This document shows positions 33,127-43,166 of a DNA stretch of 64,000 nucleotides, piece by piece. The position numbers were made by a program, and so were the translations under genes. This DNA is from Gloeophyllum trabeum ATCC 11539 (lineage: Eukaryota > Basidiomycota > Agaricomycetes > Gloeophyllales > Gloeophyllaceae). The notes beneath the pieces were generated by a model. It saw only the letters and a program-made list of their open reading frames with translations, was not told the origin of the DNA and ran no database searches. Each line of letters begins with the position of its first letter. The first letter of the stretch is position 1. The stretch is taken from the NCBI RefSeq assembly GCF_000344685.1, contig NW_006920420.1, positions 1,230,789 to 1,294,788 of the forward strand. The letters run 5' to 3'.

Positions 33127-34212
33127 ATGACCCGTAGCATCCGCAGCCCGTCGCCGTCGCCTGGTCCCCTTTCACCTTCGTTCAGCGACTCATCTGCTGA
33201 CGAGGACCTCACCGCCTTCGCTGATTATGAGGCAGGCGTTGTAACTGTAACTCCATCTCGACCTGGCTCCCCTGCCTCTGTCAATCCTCAATCGAATAGC
33301 AAGGACACGGACACAGTGGCATGCCAATGGGAGGACTGCGGGAAGGTGTTCACTCATTTGCCAACGCTCATAGAGCATATTCATAATGGTGCGTGCGGTC
33401 CGGCCTTTGGACGGGATCGCCGAGCGCATTTACTGAGTATATGCAGCATAGATCACATTGGGGTCCACAAGTCCAACTACACTTGCGAATGGGCGACTTG
33501 CTCCAGGAGAGGTCTGGCTCAGACATCGAGATTTGCGCTCATCTCACACATTCGATCGCACACCGGCGAAAAGCCATTCACATGTCCACGACCAGGTCGG
33601 TGTCGGAGTCTGTGTTTGCAAGTTGGCAAACTGATTCTGATTACTATCCTTTCGATAGAGTGCGACAAATCCTTCACCCGCTCCGATGCTCTCGTGAAGC
33701 ATATGCGCCTCCAGCACAACATCTCGCCCCCGCTCCCGGGGCGGGGTGGCAATCGCAAACGGAAGCGCGAAGAGCCTGAAGTGGAGACACCAACCACTCA
33801 CGGGTTCACGACCTTCAAAGTTGAGGCTCAAACTCCTTCAGACATGCCGTACGAAGACGGTGCCCTGTCGGGAGGCGAGGGTGGCGACTATTTTAATCTC
33901 GGCCGCCGCTCAGCTAGCCCGAGCGACGCCGATAGCGAACAGGAAGATGGTGTTCCTCCTCATTTGATGCAGGCGATGGATCCGCAGACGGGGCTGATAA
34001 TGGGGCGGTCGCCGAGTATGGTGAAGTATCTGGTGATGAAAGCAAAGCATGGGTATGCGCTGGAACAGCATGAGGCGCTGATCGAAGAGTTGCGCGTTGT
34101 TAGGCATGAGGAGAGGCTGATGCGTGAGGCAAAGGATATGGTGTTCGACGAGGTACTGAGGCGCACATTCGGGTACGTGTTGTCGTTCGTGCCGATGTCC
34201 CTGTTTGACTGA
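33127..34212 (+). CDS. C2H2 zinc-finger protein, resembling the INO80-associated Iec1 type
   Basis: Start MTRSIRSPSPSPGPLSP at 33127; an in-frame upstream ATG at 33070 is possible. The first finger begins CQWEDCGKVFTHLPTLIEH and is completed after an intron by DHIGVH. The second is CEWATCSRRG with FALISHIRSH, then the linker TGEKPF. The third is CPRPECDKSFTRSDALVKHM, split by a second intron before ECDK. A basic region NRKRKREE follows, then an acidic and Ser-rich stretch and a conserved helical C-terminus (GRSPSMVKYLVMKAKHGYAL). The combination of paired fingers with long first-finger loops is like fission yeast Iec1 and relatives. That assignment is from pattern memory and is moderate. The stop at 34210-34212 could be bypassed by an intron starting at GTACGT (34172). 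Confidence 0.8.
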   Translation: MTRSIRSPSPSPGPLSPSFSDSSADEDLTAFADYEAGVVTVTPSRPGSPASVNPQSNSKDTDTVACQWEDCGKVFTHLPTLIEHIHNGACGPAFGRDRRAHLLSICSIDHIGVHKSNYTCEWATCSRRGLAQTSRFALISHIRSHTGEKPFTCPRPGRCRSLCLQVGKLILITILSIECDKSFTRSDALVKHMRLQHNISPPLPGRGGNRKRKREEPEVETPTTHGFTTFKVEAQTPSDMPYEDGALSGGEGGDYFNLGRRSASPSDADSEQEDGVPPHLMQAMDPQTGLIMGRSPSMVKYLVMKAKHGYALEQHEALIEELRVVRHEERLMREAKDMVFDEVLRRTFGYVLSFVPMSLFD

Positions 34213-34852
34213 CCGGGTTCAGTCATCATTGTGAGCCATTGTGTGTGCAACCACGACTGCCTCAGATGGTGCCGGAGCAGCAACGGTATCCATAGGCACG
34301 GGTCATTTCCGGTGTTAATGGTACGAGTCTTGTCGTTCGCAGCTCCCTGACTGGCCCTGTACTCAGGGGCAAGAGTGCTATGCTTGTATTCTATCCATAA
34401 GTAGGTGTATCCCATATAATTCTCGTTCTCGCCGTACTTCAAGAAAGGATTCCCATCTTCCATGAAGGGATGGGCCGTTTCCCCAGGCAGCGACCACTCT
34501 CATCTTTACTTCCCCCTCGACAAGCAGGTCGTGACAATTAGACGCACTGGGCAGGTGGGTTGCACAAAAGCACTCAGGCCATGCCATCATTTGCGTCCTT
34601 GCCTGTCCTCCATCGTCTTGTTGTTCTTATAGCCATGTTCCAGAAGACAAAGGATTACTTCGTGCAAACCATGCTTCGCTGTACAGCTGACTGGCTTATG
34701 GGTGGCACACAGCCTTGCATTTATATAGGTGATCCTGTTAGCAATGTTGCATCGCACTTCCCAGTGCCTCTGCCTTTCATCGCGCGGCCTCTTTCGACGT
34801 CACCATCCATCACTCGTCTCCCATTCACCAATCTCTTCCGAATACAATCACT
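34213..34852. other. Intergenic, nothing recognised
   Basis: About 640 bases between two plus-strand genes. No motif-bearing frame. Confidence 0.45.
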
Positions 34853-35245
34853 ATGGCAAAACGTAAACGAGCGCACGATACGAACTCTCAGGCACCAACG
34901 CTGAAAGCCATTCGTGCAAGTACAGTCAAGAGACAGAAGGTGGCTGCTCGGGAGGGAGCTCCAGCGTTTGCTGGTCCACTGGTGGGCCAAGCTAGCCTCG
35001 ATGTCCAACGAACCATCTCCCCTCGAATACGCGGGAGACCCACCGTACGGCTGTTGTCGCAGCCCCGACCGCGCTCACTCTCCATCGAGCTGCTCGAGCA
35101 GCAAGCGGGAGAGCCATTAGCTTCCGGGCCTATCCCCGAGAACTGCGACAATTTGCTGTCGCCTTCCGAACGGGATGGCGACCTCGCAGATACGGTTAAA
35201 GAGCGTGGTGTGGAAGGGTTTTGGGGCAGACGCAGACGCAGATGA
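34853..35245 (+). CDS. Small basic hypothetical protein
   Basis: Single frame of 130 residues with a good context around the ATG (CACTATGG) and start MAKRKRAHDTNSQAPTLKAI. The first 35 residues are strongly basic (KRKR, VKRQKV), like a nuclear localisation signal; the rest is Ser/Pro/Leu-rich and ends GFWGRRRRR. No domain is recognised. A longer spliced form could continue into 35246-35560, where another open frame runs. Either a real nuclear protein of unknown role or an open frame by chance. Start context and composition favour the first. Confidence 0.5.
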   Translation: MAKRKRAHDTNSQAPTLKAIRASTVKRQKVAAREGAPAFAGPLVGQASLDVQRTISPRIRGRPTVRLLSQPRPRSLSIELLEQQAGEPLASGPIPENCDNLLSPSERDGDLADTVKERGVEGFWGRRRRR

Positions 35246-35885
35246 GTGTACAACTCGCTCTGCACTTGGATGGCACAGCTACCATGTGGGGGGTTGCAAT
35301 TGGCACAGCGAGTATTCGATGGGCATTTTCCAGCGCAGGCGCTAGCGACCGCGAGAGTCGGGCCGACAGAAATGGCACTACTCGAGGTGGAATGCGAGAT
35401 GAGAGAAGGTCGGTGGATGCGTGGTGTGTTCTTCAGCCGGTTTTCATTGCATGTTCATCAGGGGTCAACGCGGTGTCTTGCTATGGCCTTCGGTTGTTTT
35501 TTGCTGTTCGGACCGTGTTCGTTATGTAGGTTTCCACTGTCGTCACTCATTTGGCCCTGATATTATACTCTCTTCTGTCCGTGTCTCAAGATTCTAAGTG
35601 TAAGGTCGCGGTGTCTTCAGAACAAATCCAGAGGATGCATGCAAGACGTCCCTGAGAGGGTCTGGATTGCCTGCACTGCCACTGAATCGTGAACCGTCCC
35701 GCTAAAGTTTCATTCTATTTTGTCGATCTATATCTTGGACAGCTGTCAAACCGTCTAACGGTGCAGCCGTTCCTGGCCCTGGTTAACTGGACATCCGAAA
35801 ATATGGGGACGGGATATAATGAACAGTCGTTGAGAGATGGTTACCCCTAGCCCTCGCCCCTTTGGAGACGTCTTGCCAACCCAGC
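35246..35885. other. Intergenic, possible spliced continuation of the preceding frame
   Basis: Holds an open stretch to about 35560 in two frames with no known motif, then AT-richer sequence likely to include the promoter of the secreted protein that follows. Confidence 0.35.
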
Positions 35886-36856
35886 ATGTGGTCCACGAGC
35901 TTGATAATCGCTTTACTAGCTTCCCCCGGTTTGGTCGCTGCAGTGACGACGGACACTTGCGCCAACGTTAGTGGTTCTTTGAAGGTGACCGTCAGTCCTG
36001 GACTTCCCAAAGTTACGGTTGGGCAGATCTCTCGTAAGTGCTTGTAGCATATGTATCGCGCTCCAGAGTGTTCACTCGCGTCACCCAGAAAACTGCCTAT
36101 GTATATCCAATCTCGACGTCTTCATGGCCTCTAATGTGGTCGCCATTGCTGCAAGTGCGGTGGCGGGATCTGCCGCTACCAGTGCAGCCCTGATCACCAT
36201 GGTAAGCTTATCTTCACCTCAGATTGTACGCTAGACTGAGTAACATGACGATAGATCCAATCGTCTGCGAGCTCGCGCACCTGCCTTTACCCTGACGAAG
36301 CTGTGGCACAGTGCACTGCAAGTAGTGTCTGCGCGTTCACATGCATCAACGGCTTCTCCCAAAACAACGCGGGCAATACATGTATTTGCCCTCCCGGGAA
36401 CGTAGTCTGCAACGGGGTTTGCCAGGCATCGTCTCTCTGTCCGAGCTCTCAGCCAACCAAGCGGTCGCGTTCCCCGAAATGCAAATTTGGTTGGACGGCT
36501 TGCGGTGTCCCCAGCGGAGCGCCGTGGGCGTACGAATGCATTGATACGCGCTCTGACTTGGAGAGCTGTATGTCCGTCTACGCACCGTATCTCCAATGAC
36601 TGACATGGAGCCGGCAGGTGGAGGATGTGTGACACCCTTGACGAAATACAGTCCTCGCGGAGAGGACTGTTCTTCGCTGCCGGGCGTTCAGGATGTCTCT
36701 TGTACTCGGGGAAGCTGTGTTGTTCTACGTTGCCAGAGGGGGTACACTGTCTCTGCTGACCATTCGGCATGCATTCCGAACAACTCCGAAGTTGTGAATG
36801 ACTATGCAATGGCGCTTCAACGCAACGGAAAGTACGGGAAGGACAAGCAGGCGTAA
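35886..36856 (+). CDS. Secreted cysteine-rich protein with CPL1-like (PriA-family) domain
   Basis: Predicted 270 residues from exons 35886-36033, 36089-36201, 36255-36567 and 36618-36856, all in frame. It opens with a signal peptide, MWSTSLIIALLASPGLVAA, followed by TTDTCANVSGSL. The middle carries many paired cysteines (QNCLCISNLDVF, TCLYPDEAVAQC, VCAFTCINGF, NTCICPPGNVVC). The CPL1-like domain follows: CKFGWTACGVPSG, YECIDTRSDLESCGGC, EDCSSLPGVQDVSC and CVVLRCQRGYTVS. Relatives include Lentinula PriA, expressed in primordia, and Cryptococcus Cpl1, a secreted virulence-associated effector. The role here is not shown; location in cell wall or medium is likely. The number of cysteines fits a heavily disulphide-bonded protein. 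Confidence 0.88.
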
Positions 36857-37304
36857 AGGTGTTTCATCCAAGCTGTGGGGTATAGACGTCAATTTCTCCT
36901 AGACCGGGTCGAGGGCTTAGATCCAGAACTACTTGCTTTGCAATACCTGTCTACATTCCTTTCGTCTAACAGTGTCGTACCATACCGATACACTTGTACT
37001 TCCTATCACTACAATGAATCTGTATGTGGTCGAGCTCAAGTACGTGCTGCCGGCAGTTGAGACCGGCACAGATCTGAGGTCCAGAGTCCATTTAAGACAG
37101 TTGCTCGTCTACTAAGTCTTATTTAGGAGGCGCAGTATCAAGCCTAGTCCAGAGGTCTGGCTTTTCCCTCAATACAACCGCGGTCTGCGGCTGTGTGGCA
37201 TATAATTATAATGCTCCCGCTTCAACTAAGCGTTTTCCTGGGTCGATAAAGACAACAACGGTCGCTGCAGGGAGCAAAAGTTACGGTCCTTACCTCTTCC
37301 CACC
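36857..37304. other. Intergenic, nothing recognised
   Basis: About 450 bases between two plus-strand genes. Only short frames are present. Confidence 0.45.
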
Positions 37305-38344
37305 ATGGTGCGATTCGGAATCTGGAGGATCGCTCAACTCGCCTTACTATGGGGGATTGCGATTCAAATCCCTTTCGTCACGCTCATTTTCATTTCCGAC
37401 GGCGTCAAGAGCGACACCTTCCCGCAAGAGCGAGTACTGCTCTTGACCGAAAACTGGGTACCAGCAGAACAGTGGCGGCGCTACGAAGACGAGTTCATCG
37501 CGGTCCGCTGGGACGTTGAGCTACCCGTCGCAGGGACACACTCGACTGGAAGCCTCCTCGTCAATGATCGGCAAATACCTTTGGTCGAGCACTCGAAGGC
37601 GTCTCTCACCTTCCACCAGTCACGTATATGGGGTCCCCAGCGGTGGATCCTCCAGATGTGCGAGATTGGCGGGTTGACGCCCACGACGGACAGCAGGATG
37701 ATGTATGCGGTAATCGGGGAGCGGCTCCAGCGGTCGAAGGACAACGTCGTGCTGGCGGTAGAACTGCAGCAGAGCGCCGGGAGGTGGTCGCTATACACCA
37801 TAGTACGCAGCTAGTTCTCATTTTGAGGCGTCTACAGCTGACGCTTGCGTACTAGGATGAGCATGAGGCTCTCGCGACTGTGCCGATGCTGACCTTCGAG
37901 GCGTCTTCGCCGGACGATCCCACCGCGGTCCCAGAAATATACTACGCAGCAGGCGACCCAACCACCCCGTACTGGAAGCAGCGCATCATTTTTGGCGCAT
38001 GGCTCTACGTCGTCCTCGTGCCCGCCTACATTATCTCTATGGCCGTCACGGTCGCCACGTACATCGTTTTCACCATCGGGACGCTCATCTTCCGCCTGAT
38101 CATGGGGCTTGTCATCGCCGCGCTCGGCCTCGCCTCTCTATTCGCGCTTGTATTCGGCTTTTGGATGTATAAGGAGAGTCGGCGGTCCAGCGAGGGCGCC
38201 ACGACGGCTCCTTTGCCGCCTGCCGCAGGTGGCTCGGATCAAACAAGCAGGGAGGTCGTCTTCGATATTGATGAGAAGATTCTCGAAGAGGGTTTGGCTG
38301 GAGATTCTCCCGCGTCTGCTCCCCCTCCTAGCCAGAAATCATAG
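37305..38344 (+). CDS. Predicted multi-pass membrane protein of unknown function
   Basis: Two exons (37305-37802 and 37856-38344) join in phase to give 328 residues. The N-terminus is a membrane segment, IAQLALLWGIAIQIPFVTLI. A globular region of about 200 residues follows, with TENWVPAEQWRRYEDEFIAV and RWDVELPVAGTHSTGSLLV, probably facing the lumen or outside. Then come three close hydrophobic segments: AWLYVVLVPAYIISMAVTVA, YIVFTIGTLIFRLIMGLV and AALGLASLFALVFGFWMY. The tail is short, Ser/Pro-rich and acidic. The layout resembles uncharacterised fungal membrane proteins. No enzymatic motif is seen. Coding status is well supported by length, splice phase and hydrophobic pattern. Confidence 0.8.
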
Positions 38345-38883
38345 GGTTCATGGATGCTTCTCGCTGGGTAACTGCTTATTGTGATATATATTATGGACTC
38401 TGCACAGGAGCGCAACGGACTGTGCGGTGTATTCGCGTGTTTGCCAATGGCCGAAGCCTAGTCGATGGAATGTCACAGGAGCGCGTTCTTACGAGGGGGC
38501 GCTAGTACTGAAGCCTTAACCTCAGAGGTAATGCTTCTGAATGACCTTCTTGATATGATCCTCCATCACAGTGAGCAACTGAGAGAAGCACTGATGGGAT
38601 GCAGGTCAAACCCCCGAGTACTGCTCCTCCCACCCCGAACGTTGGAGCGTGGAGCGTGAACACAGGGAAGAAACACAAAGAAAGGCCGAGGGTAGAAGGA
38701 TGGACGGCAGCCAGAGCGCGATGTGATGATTACGAGGCAGGCGTTTGCGTTCGCACCGAGTGTACCTCTGATGCCTGATACCGGAGAGCAAACAACGGAC
38801 GTCGTTACGCTCTCGGACATGTCCCGTTGCAGCAGATATTCTTTCGACGCTGTGAAGCACAAGTACCTGCCCCCGAGGCCTAC
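38345..38883. other. Intergenic between convergent genes
   Basis: About 540 bases holding the 3' ends of the membrane-protein gene (+) and the SDR gene (-). No coding signal of note. Confidence 0.45.
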
Positions 38884-40328
38884 TCAGAACGCCCCAGCTG
38901 TCCAGCCTCCATCCGCAACAATAATCTAGGCAGCACACCCCATTTCAGTACCAAGTCCTTGTATAGGCTTTCATGGCACGCATAGAATTGGGGAAAGGAG
39001 TATTGAAGCGATTGCGCACCTTGTTCGTCATGTACGCGTTGCCCACGAGCATCTCCACTATCGACGATATCTCCTCCGGTTTACCGAACCGGCCGACTGG
39101 GATCATTTTCTACAGCAAGTATAGGAGAGGAGTAAGTACATCTATAGAGAAAAGCGCTTTCTTTCGGGACTAGAAGGCTCACCATATTCTCGGGATTCGG
39201 GTTGCCCATCATCCCCGTTTCTGTGGTTCATATATCAAGTGCCTATTCGGTTCAGCAAGAGAGCAGACGTACCAACAATGAGAGCTGGCGCGATGGCGTT
39301 GCACGTCTATGATTACGCTCAGTGCCAAGGCCTTTGGGATATGTGGTCATACTAGGCTCACGATCCCGTCTTTGGCGTAGCGCTGCGCGATCCAGTGCAT
39401 CATGCCGTGCAGGGCGGATTTGGACGAAGCGTAGTGGGGCCCGATGACCCCTCCGGTGCCAGCAGCAACGCTATTCCAGCGTGTCAGTGGTCGTTCGCTC
39501 GCTCGGTGCGAATTCCTGGGACGAAAGATGCTAGCGACACGCACCTGGAGTTAAAGATGATCCTGCCAAACTTCTGCTGGACCATGTGCGGGACGCATAG
39601 CTGGGTCAGCTACCAGAAAGTAGTTGGTTTTTGTTAATCCGACAGCTTTGGAATGGCACCGGGTATCTCCTCGTTTAATCCTTACCAGGAAGCTACTCCC
39701 AGCATTAACCTTCCAAGTGCTCTCAAACACAGCCATATCCAAATCTTCGATCTGGCCCTCCCGTCCAATCACCTTCCCCGTCGTTCCGGCGTTGTTGAAG
39801 AGCACATCGGGGTGGCCCATGCTCCCCACCACCTCGCGGTGCAGCCTGCGCACCTCGTCGTAGTCACCCATGTCCGCCTGGAACGCCGCCGAGTGCACCC
39901 CGAGCTGTTCAAGCTCGCCTTGGAGCGAGGCGGCGTATGTGGAGTTGGCGTTGTAGTGGATAGCGATGTTCAGGCCTTGTTTGGCTAGCGCAAGCGCGGT
40001 CGCGCGGCCGATGCCACCGCTGGTGGGTTCGGGAGATCAAGGTATCAGTCATGATTGTCAGGGTGGTGAATGGAAGGAGGAGGGTAGTGTGGGATCGGCG
40101 GTTTATCAAGTCAAGGGTGTACATGTATATTGTGATGCGACGCGATCGGAATGAACGGACACAAAGCCGGGGGTAATGGAACGGGATGCGAAGAAGGGTT
40201 AGGGTGACCGCAAGTTTATAAGACCATGACAGACGTGGGCTCAGCTGTAGTGCCTGTACAAGGGGAGACTATACGTACGTGCAGCCGGTTATGAGTGCAA
40301 GCTTCCCTCTCAATGGGCTCGTAGACAT
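38884..40328 (-). CDS. Short-chain dehydrogenase/reductase, FabG-like
   Basis: Predicted 253 residues from eight exons (40279-40328, 39686-40019, 39545-39609, 39362-39470, 39273-39306, 39183-39220, 39020-39109, 38884-38925), all in phase. Start MSTSPLRGKLALITG; the cofactor loop TGCTGGIGRA is split by the first intron. NNAGTTG follows, then FNSSVAAGTGG with the catalytic Ser, YASSKSAL with Tyr and Lys, and the usual end IIVADGGWTAGAF. The ARG-type loop is replaced by IHYNANS after the second strand, so NADPH or NADH preference is not clear. FabG-like SDRs reduce 3-oxoacyl or small carbonyl substrates; the true substrate is unknown. Eight exons for so short a protein is high but consistent with the organism's intron habit. 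Confidence 0.9.
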
Positions 40329-41411
40329 GTCCGGTCAAGTTCAGAGAAAAGAAAACGAGGATCTATATACAGAGAATAGGCGAAAGACCGGCTTTCGTCA
40401 TACCTGAGGTAACTGGACTAAGTATAACATCCTCCATCGCTGGAGGGGGAAGTCAGGAGATCGTCTGACACAGTGACAGCCGTTTGCAGATCGATGGACT
40501 TTGCAAAAAACCGCGCATAGTCGGACCATGTCCGAGAGCTAAATTCAAGTCCCCGAGACCTAACCATCATACCATTTGAGCCTTCGAGCCATCTTCAGAC
40601 GTCCTTGGCACCATCTCCGAGACTCCGATATAATACCCCGACAATACACGAATTTTCTATATTGATGGCCTATCTAACTGCAAAGGCTGGAAGGTGAACC
40701 TGCCTCTGCTTTGTTGTTCTTTGACGGTCGTACTTAACTAGTCATAACCGCCTTCAAATGAACAAAGTTCGGCGCGGGCAACTTCTTGTCGAATACGATG
40801 TACCAATGCAGGGGTCATCCGGGGTCGTCAAGGTAATTCGAACGCGAAGCCTGGATCGACAACTTCGTCGCTGTTCCTGCTTCTGAGCACACGATCCTTT
40901 CTACTGTAGCAGAACGTAGATAGAATACGTTTAGACTGTTGCAGGACCTGGTCGCGCTGCGTTCACGCGCACGTCAAGATCTGAAGTGATTCAAGGGACG
41001 AAGATGGCCATCTGCCAGGACCCCAAGTACTTCCGCAAAGATTGCATCGAATCGGAGCTGACACTGATGCTCCAGTGCACTGCTTCGGAGGAGATCCCCC
41101 CGACCGGGTATCTGGAGTCTCCGTATGCGATCAATCCCTTTTTCATATCGCAGGCTAGCTCAGGCTATCTGTAAAGCCACTGACTCCTGTAGCACATTTA
41201 CTTGTCCCTAGCCGTCTTCCTGTCCATCCAAGGTATACTTATTGCACATTATACGACATACGAGGAGACGAGTACATACCAACGCAGCGTTTCTGATGAC
41301 GCGGTATCAAATCAGGTTCTGGTGGCAGAACCATTAGGGGTGGTCAGTAGCCCAACTCAATATCGTTTCTCGTTTTCATTTTCTCGGGCGCACTGGCACC
41401 CCTTCTGCCGA
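40329..41411. other. Intergenic, nothing recognised
   Basis: About 1.1 kb upstream of the SDR gene and left of the duplicated block. Contains TTTCTCGTTTTC-type sequence near 41366 that recurs at the end of each duplicated block. No gene called. Confidence 0.45.
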
Positions 41412-41800
41412 CGCGGCGACACGGAGAAACCCGAAGTTATTGAGCGTGCATTTTCTGGCGGATTTCTCGTCGCATGCTAGACACTGCTAGACACCACAGC
41501 TGTCAGATAGCTCGTGCTCATCCCACGTGCTGTATTCTATGGCGGACTGGGACGGTATGTGGCAGTATCAGCAGGGTCACTATACTGGCCCTGCCCTAGC
41601 TCAGTAGTTGCAAGGGTGCCAGAACACAACTTAGTGCGCGTCCAACAGCGCGTCACAACAAGCCAAAACATATCGTATTAGGCAAGACATAAGCAACCGA
41701 GAGCCTGGAACATCAGTACAGCGCATGGCAATTGAAAGTCCGCCCCAGAGAAACGAGAGAAACAGCTCGAGGAGCTGTTTCTCGTTTTCTCGTTCGCGCT
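41412..41800 (+). repeat. 389-bp direct repeat, copy 1 (left of gap)
   Basis: Matches 42346-42734 base for base by eye. Ends exactly where the N run starts, so the true repeat may be longer. Confidence 0.93.
41757..41783. repeat. Perfect 12-bp hairpin in the direct repeat
   Basis: GAGAAACAGCTC (41757-41768) and its reverse complement GAGCTGTTTCTC (41772-41783) are separated by three bases. The same hairpin recurs in the second copy at 42691-42717. Confidence 0.85.
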
Positions 41801-42345
41801 NNNNNNNNNNNNNNNNNNNNNNNNNNNNNNNNNNNNNNNNNNNNNNNNNNNNNNNNNNNNNNNNNNNNNNNNNNNNNNNNNNNNNNNNNNNNNNNNNNNN
41901 NNNNNNNNNNNNNNNNNNNNNNNNNNNNNNNNNNNNNNNNNNNNNNNNNNNNNNNNNNNNNNNNNNNNNNNNNNNNNNNNNNNNNNNNNNNNNNNNNNNN
42001 NNNNNNNNNNNNNNNNNNNNNNNNNNNNNNNNNNNNNNNNNNNNNNNNNNNNNNNNNNNNNNNNNNNNNNNNNNNNNNNNNNNNNNNNNNNNNNNNNNNN
42101 NNNNNNNNNNNNNNNNNNNNNNNNNNNNNNNNNNNNNNNNNNNNNNNNNNNNNNNNNNNNNNNNNNNNNNNNNNNNNNNNNNNNNNNNNNNNNNNNNNNN
42201 NNNNNNNNNNNNNNNNNNNNNNNNNNNNNNNNNNNNNNNNNNNNNNNNNNNNNNNNNNNNNNNNNNNNNNNNNNNNNNNNNNNNNNNNNNNNNNNNNNNN
42301 NNNNNNNNNNNNNNNNNNNNNNNNNNNNNNNNNNNNNNNNNNNNN
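41801..42345. other. Assembly gap (545 Ns)
   Basis: A continuous run of N. The same 389-bp sequence abuts it on both sides, which suggests either a tandem repeat array that stopped assembly or an overlap that was not merged. Confidence 0.98.
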
Positions 42346-42734
42346 ACGCGGCGACACGGAGAAACCCGAAGTTATTGAGCGTGCATTTTCTGGCGGATTT
42401 CTCGTCGCATGCTAGACACTGCTAGACACCACAGCTGTCAGATAGCTCGTGCTCATCCCACGTGCTGTATTCTATGGCGGACTGGGACGGTATGTGGCAG
42501 TATCAGCAGGGTCACTATACTGGCCCTGCCCTAGCTCAGTAGTTGCAAGGGTGCCAGAACACAACTTAGTGCGCGTCCAACAGCGCGTCACAACAAGCCA
42601 AAACATATCGTATTAGGCAAGACATAAGCAACCGAGAGCCTGGAACATCAGTACAGCGCATGGCAATTGAAAGTCCGCCCCAGAGAAACGAGAGAAACAG
42701 CTCGAGGAGCTGTTTCTCGTTTTCTCGTTCGCGC
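42346..42734 (+). repeat. 389-bp direct repeat, copy 2 (right of gap)
   Basis: Identical to 41412-41800. It begins at the first base after the N run and is followed by unique sequence from 42735. Confidence 0.93.
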
Positions 42735-43166
42735 TGAGATCCCAAGTCCGATGGCCGTTCGGCAGGGACCCCGAAAGGCTTCAGCGCACTGAGAAAATGA
42801 GCGAGAAACGCTTATTGAGTTCGACTAGTGTAAGCGCGTCCGGAAGGGCCACAGATCATATGTCTGCGCTGCTGGATAAGGCAGGCCACACGATCCCGGT
42901 TCTTTCCGCCCGGCTTTCAGAACATTTTCTCATCGTCGATCTCGATTAGCGTGTCGGGTATTTCGCAGAACTGTCGCCCAGATGTGTTCGTTCGCCCGAG
43001 CGCACCTTTTAGCCAGCCAAGCAGAACCTTTTAGGGCTTTTCCCGGCACCCCCCCTCTCAGCTCTGTGCCTTGCAGCTATCGCAGCGGGCCTTCGCTCAG
43101 TTCCATATTCCCACTTTATTACACTCATTCGCTCGTTAGCGTCCGTCTGTCCTTTCTCCCCCCACC
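42735..43166. promoter_or_regulatory. Upstream region of the AzgA-like permease gene
   Basis: About 430 bases before the permease ATG, including pyrimidine-rich stretches close to the start that are common in highly expressed fungal genes. No specific factor site is claimed. Confidence 0.35.

Noticed and set aside
41713..42415. Open frames running through the N run
   Set aside because: They are artefacts of undetermined bases.
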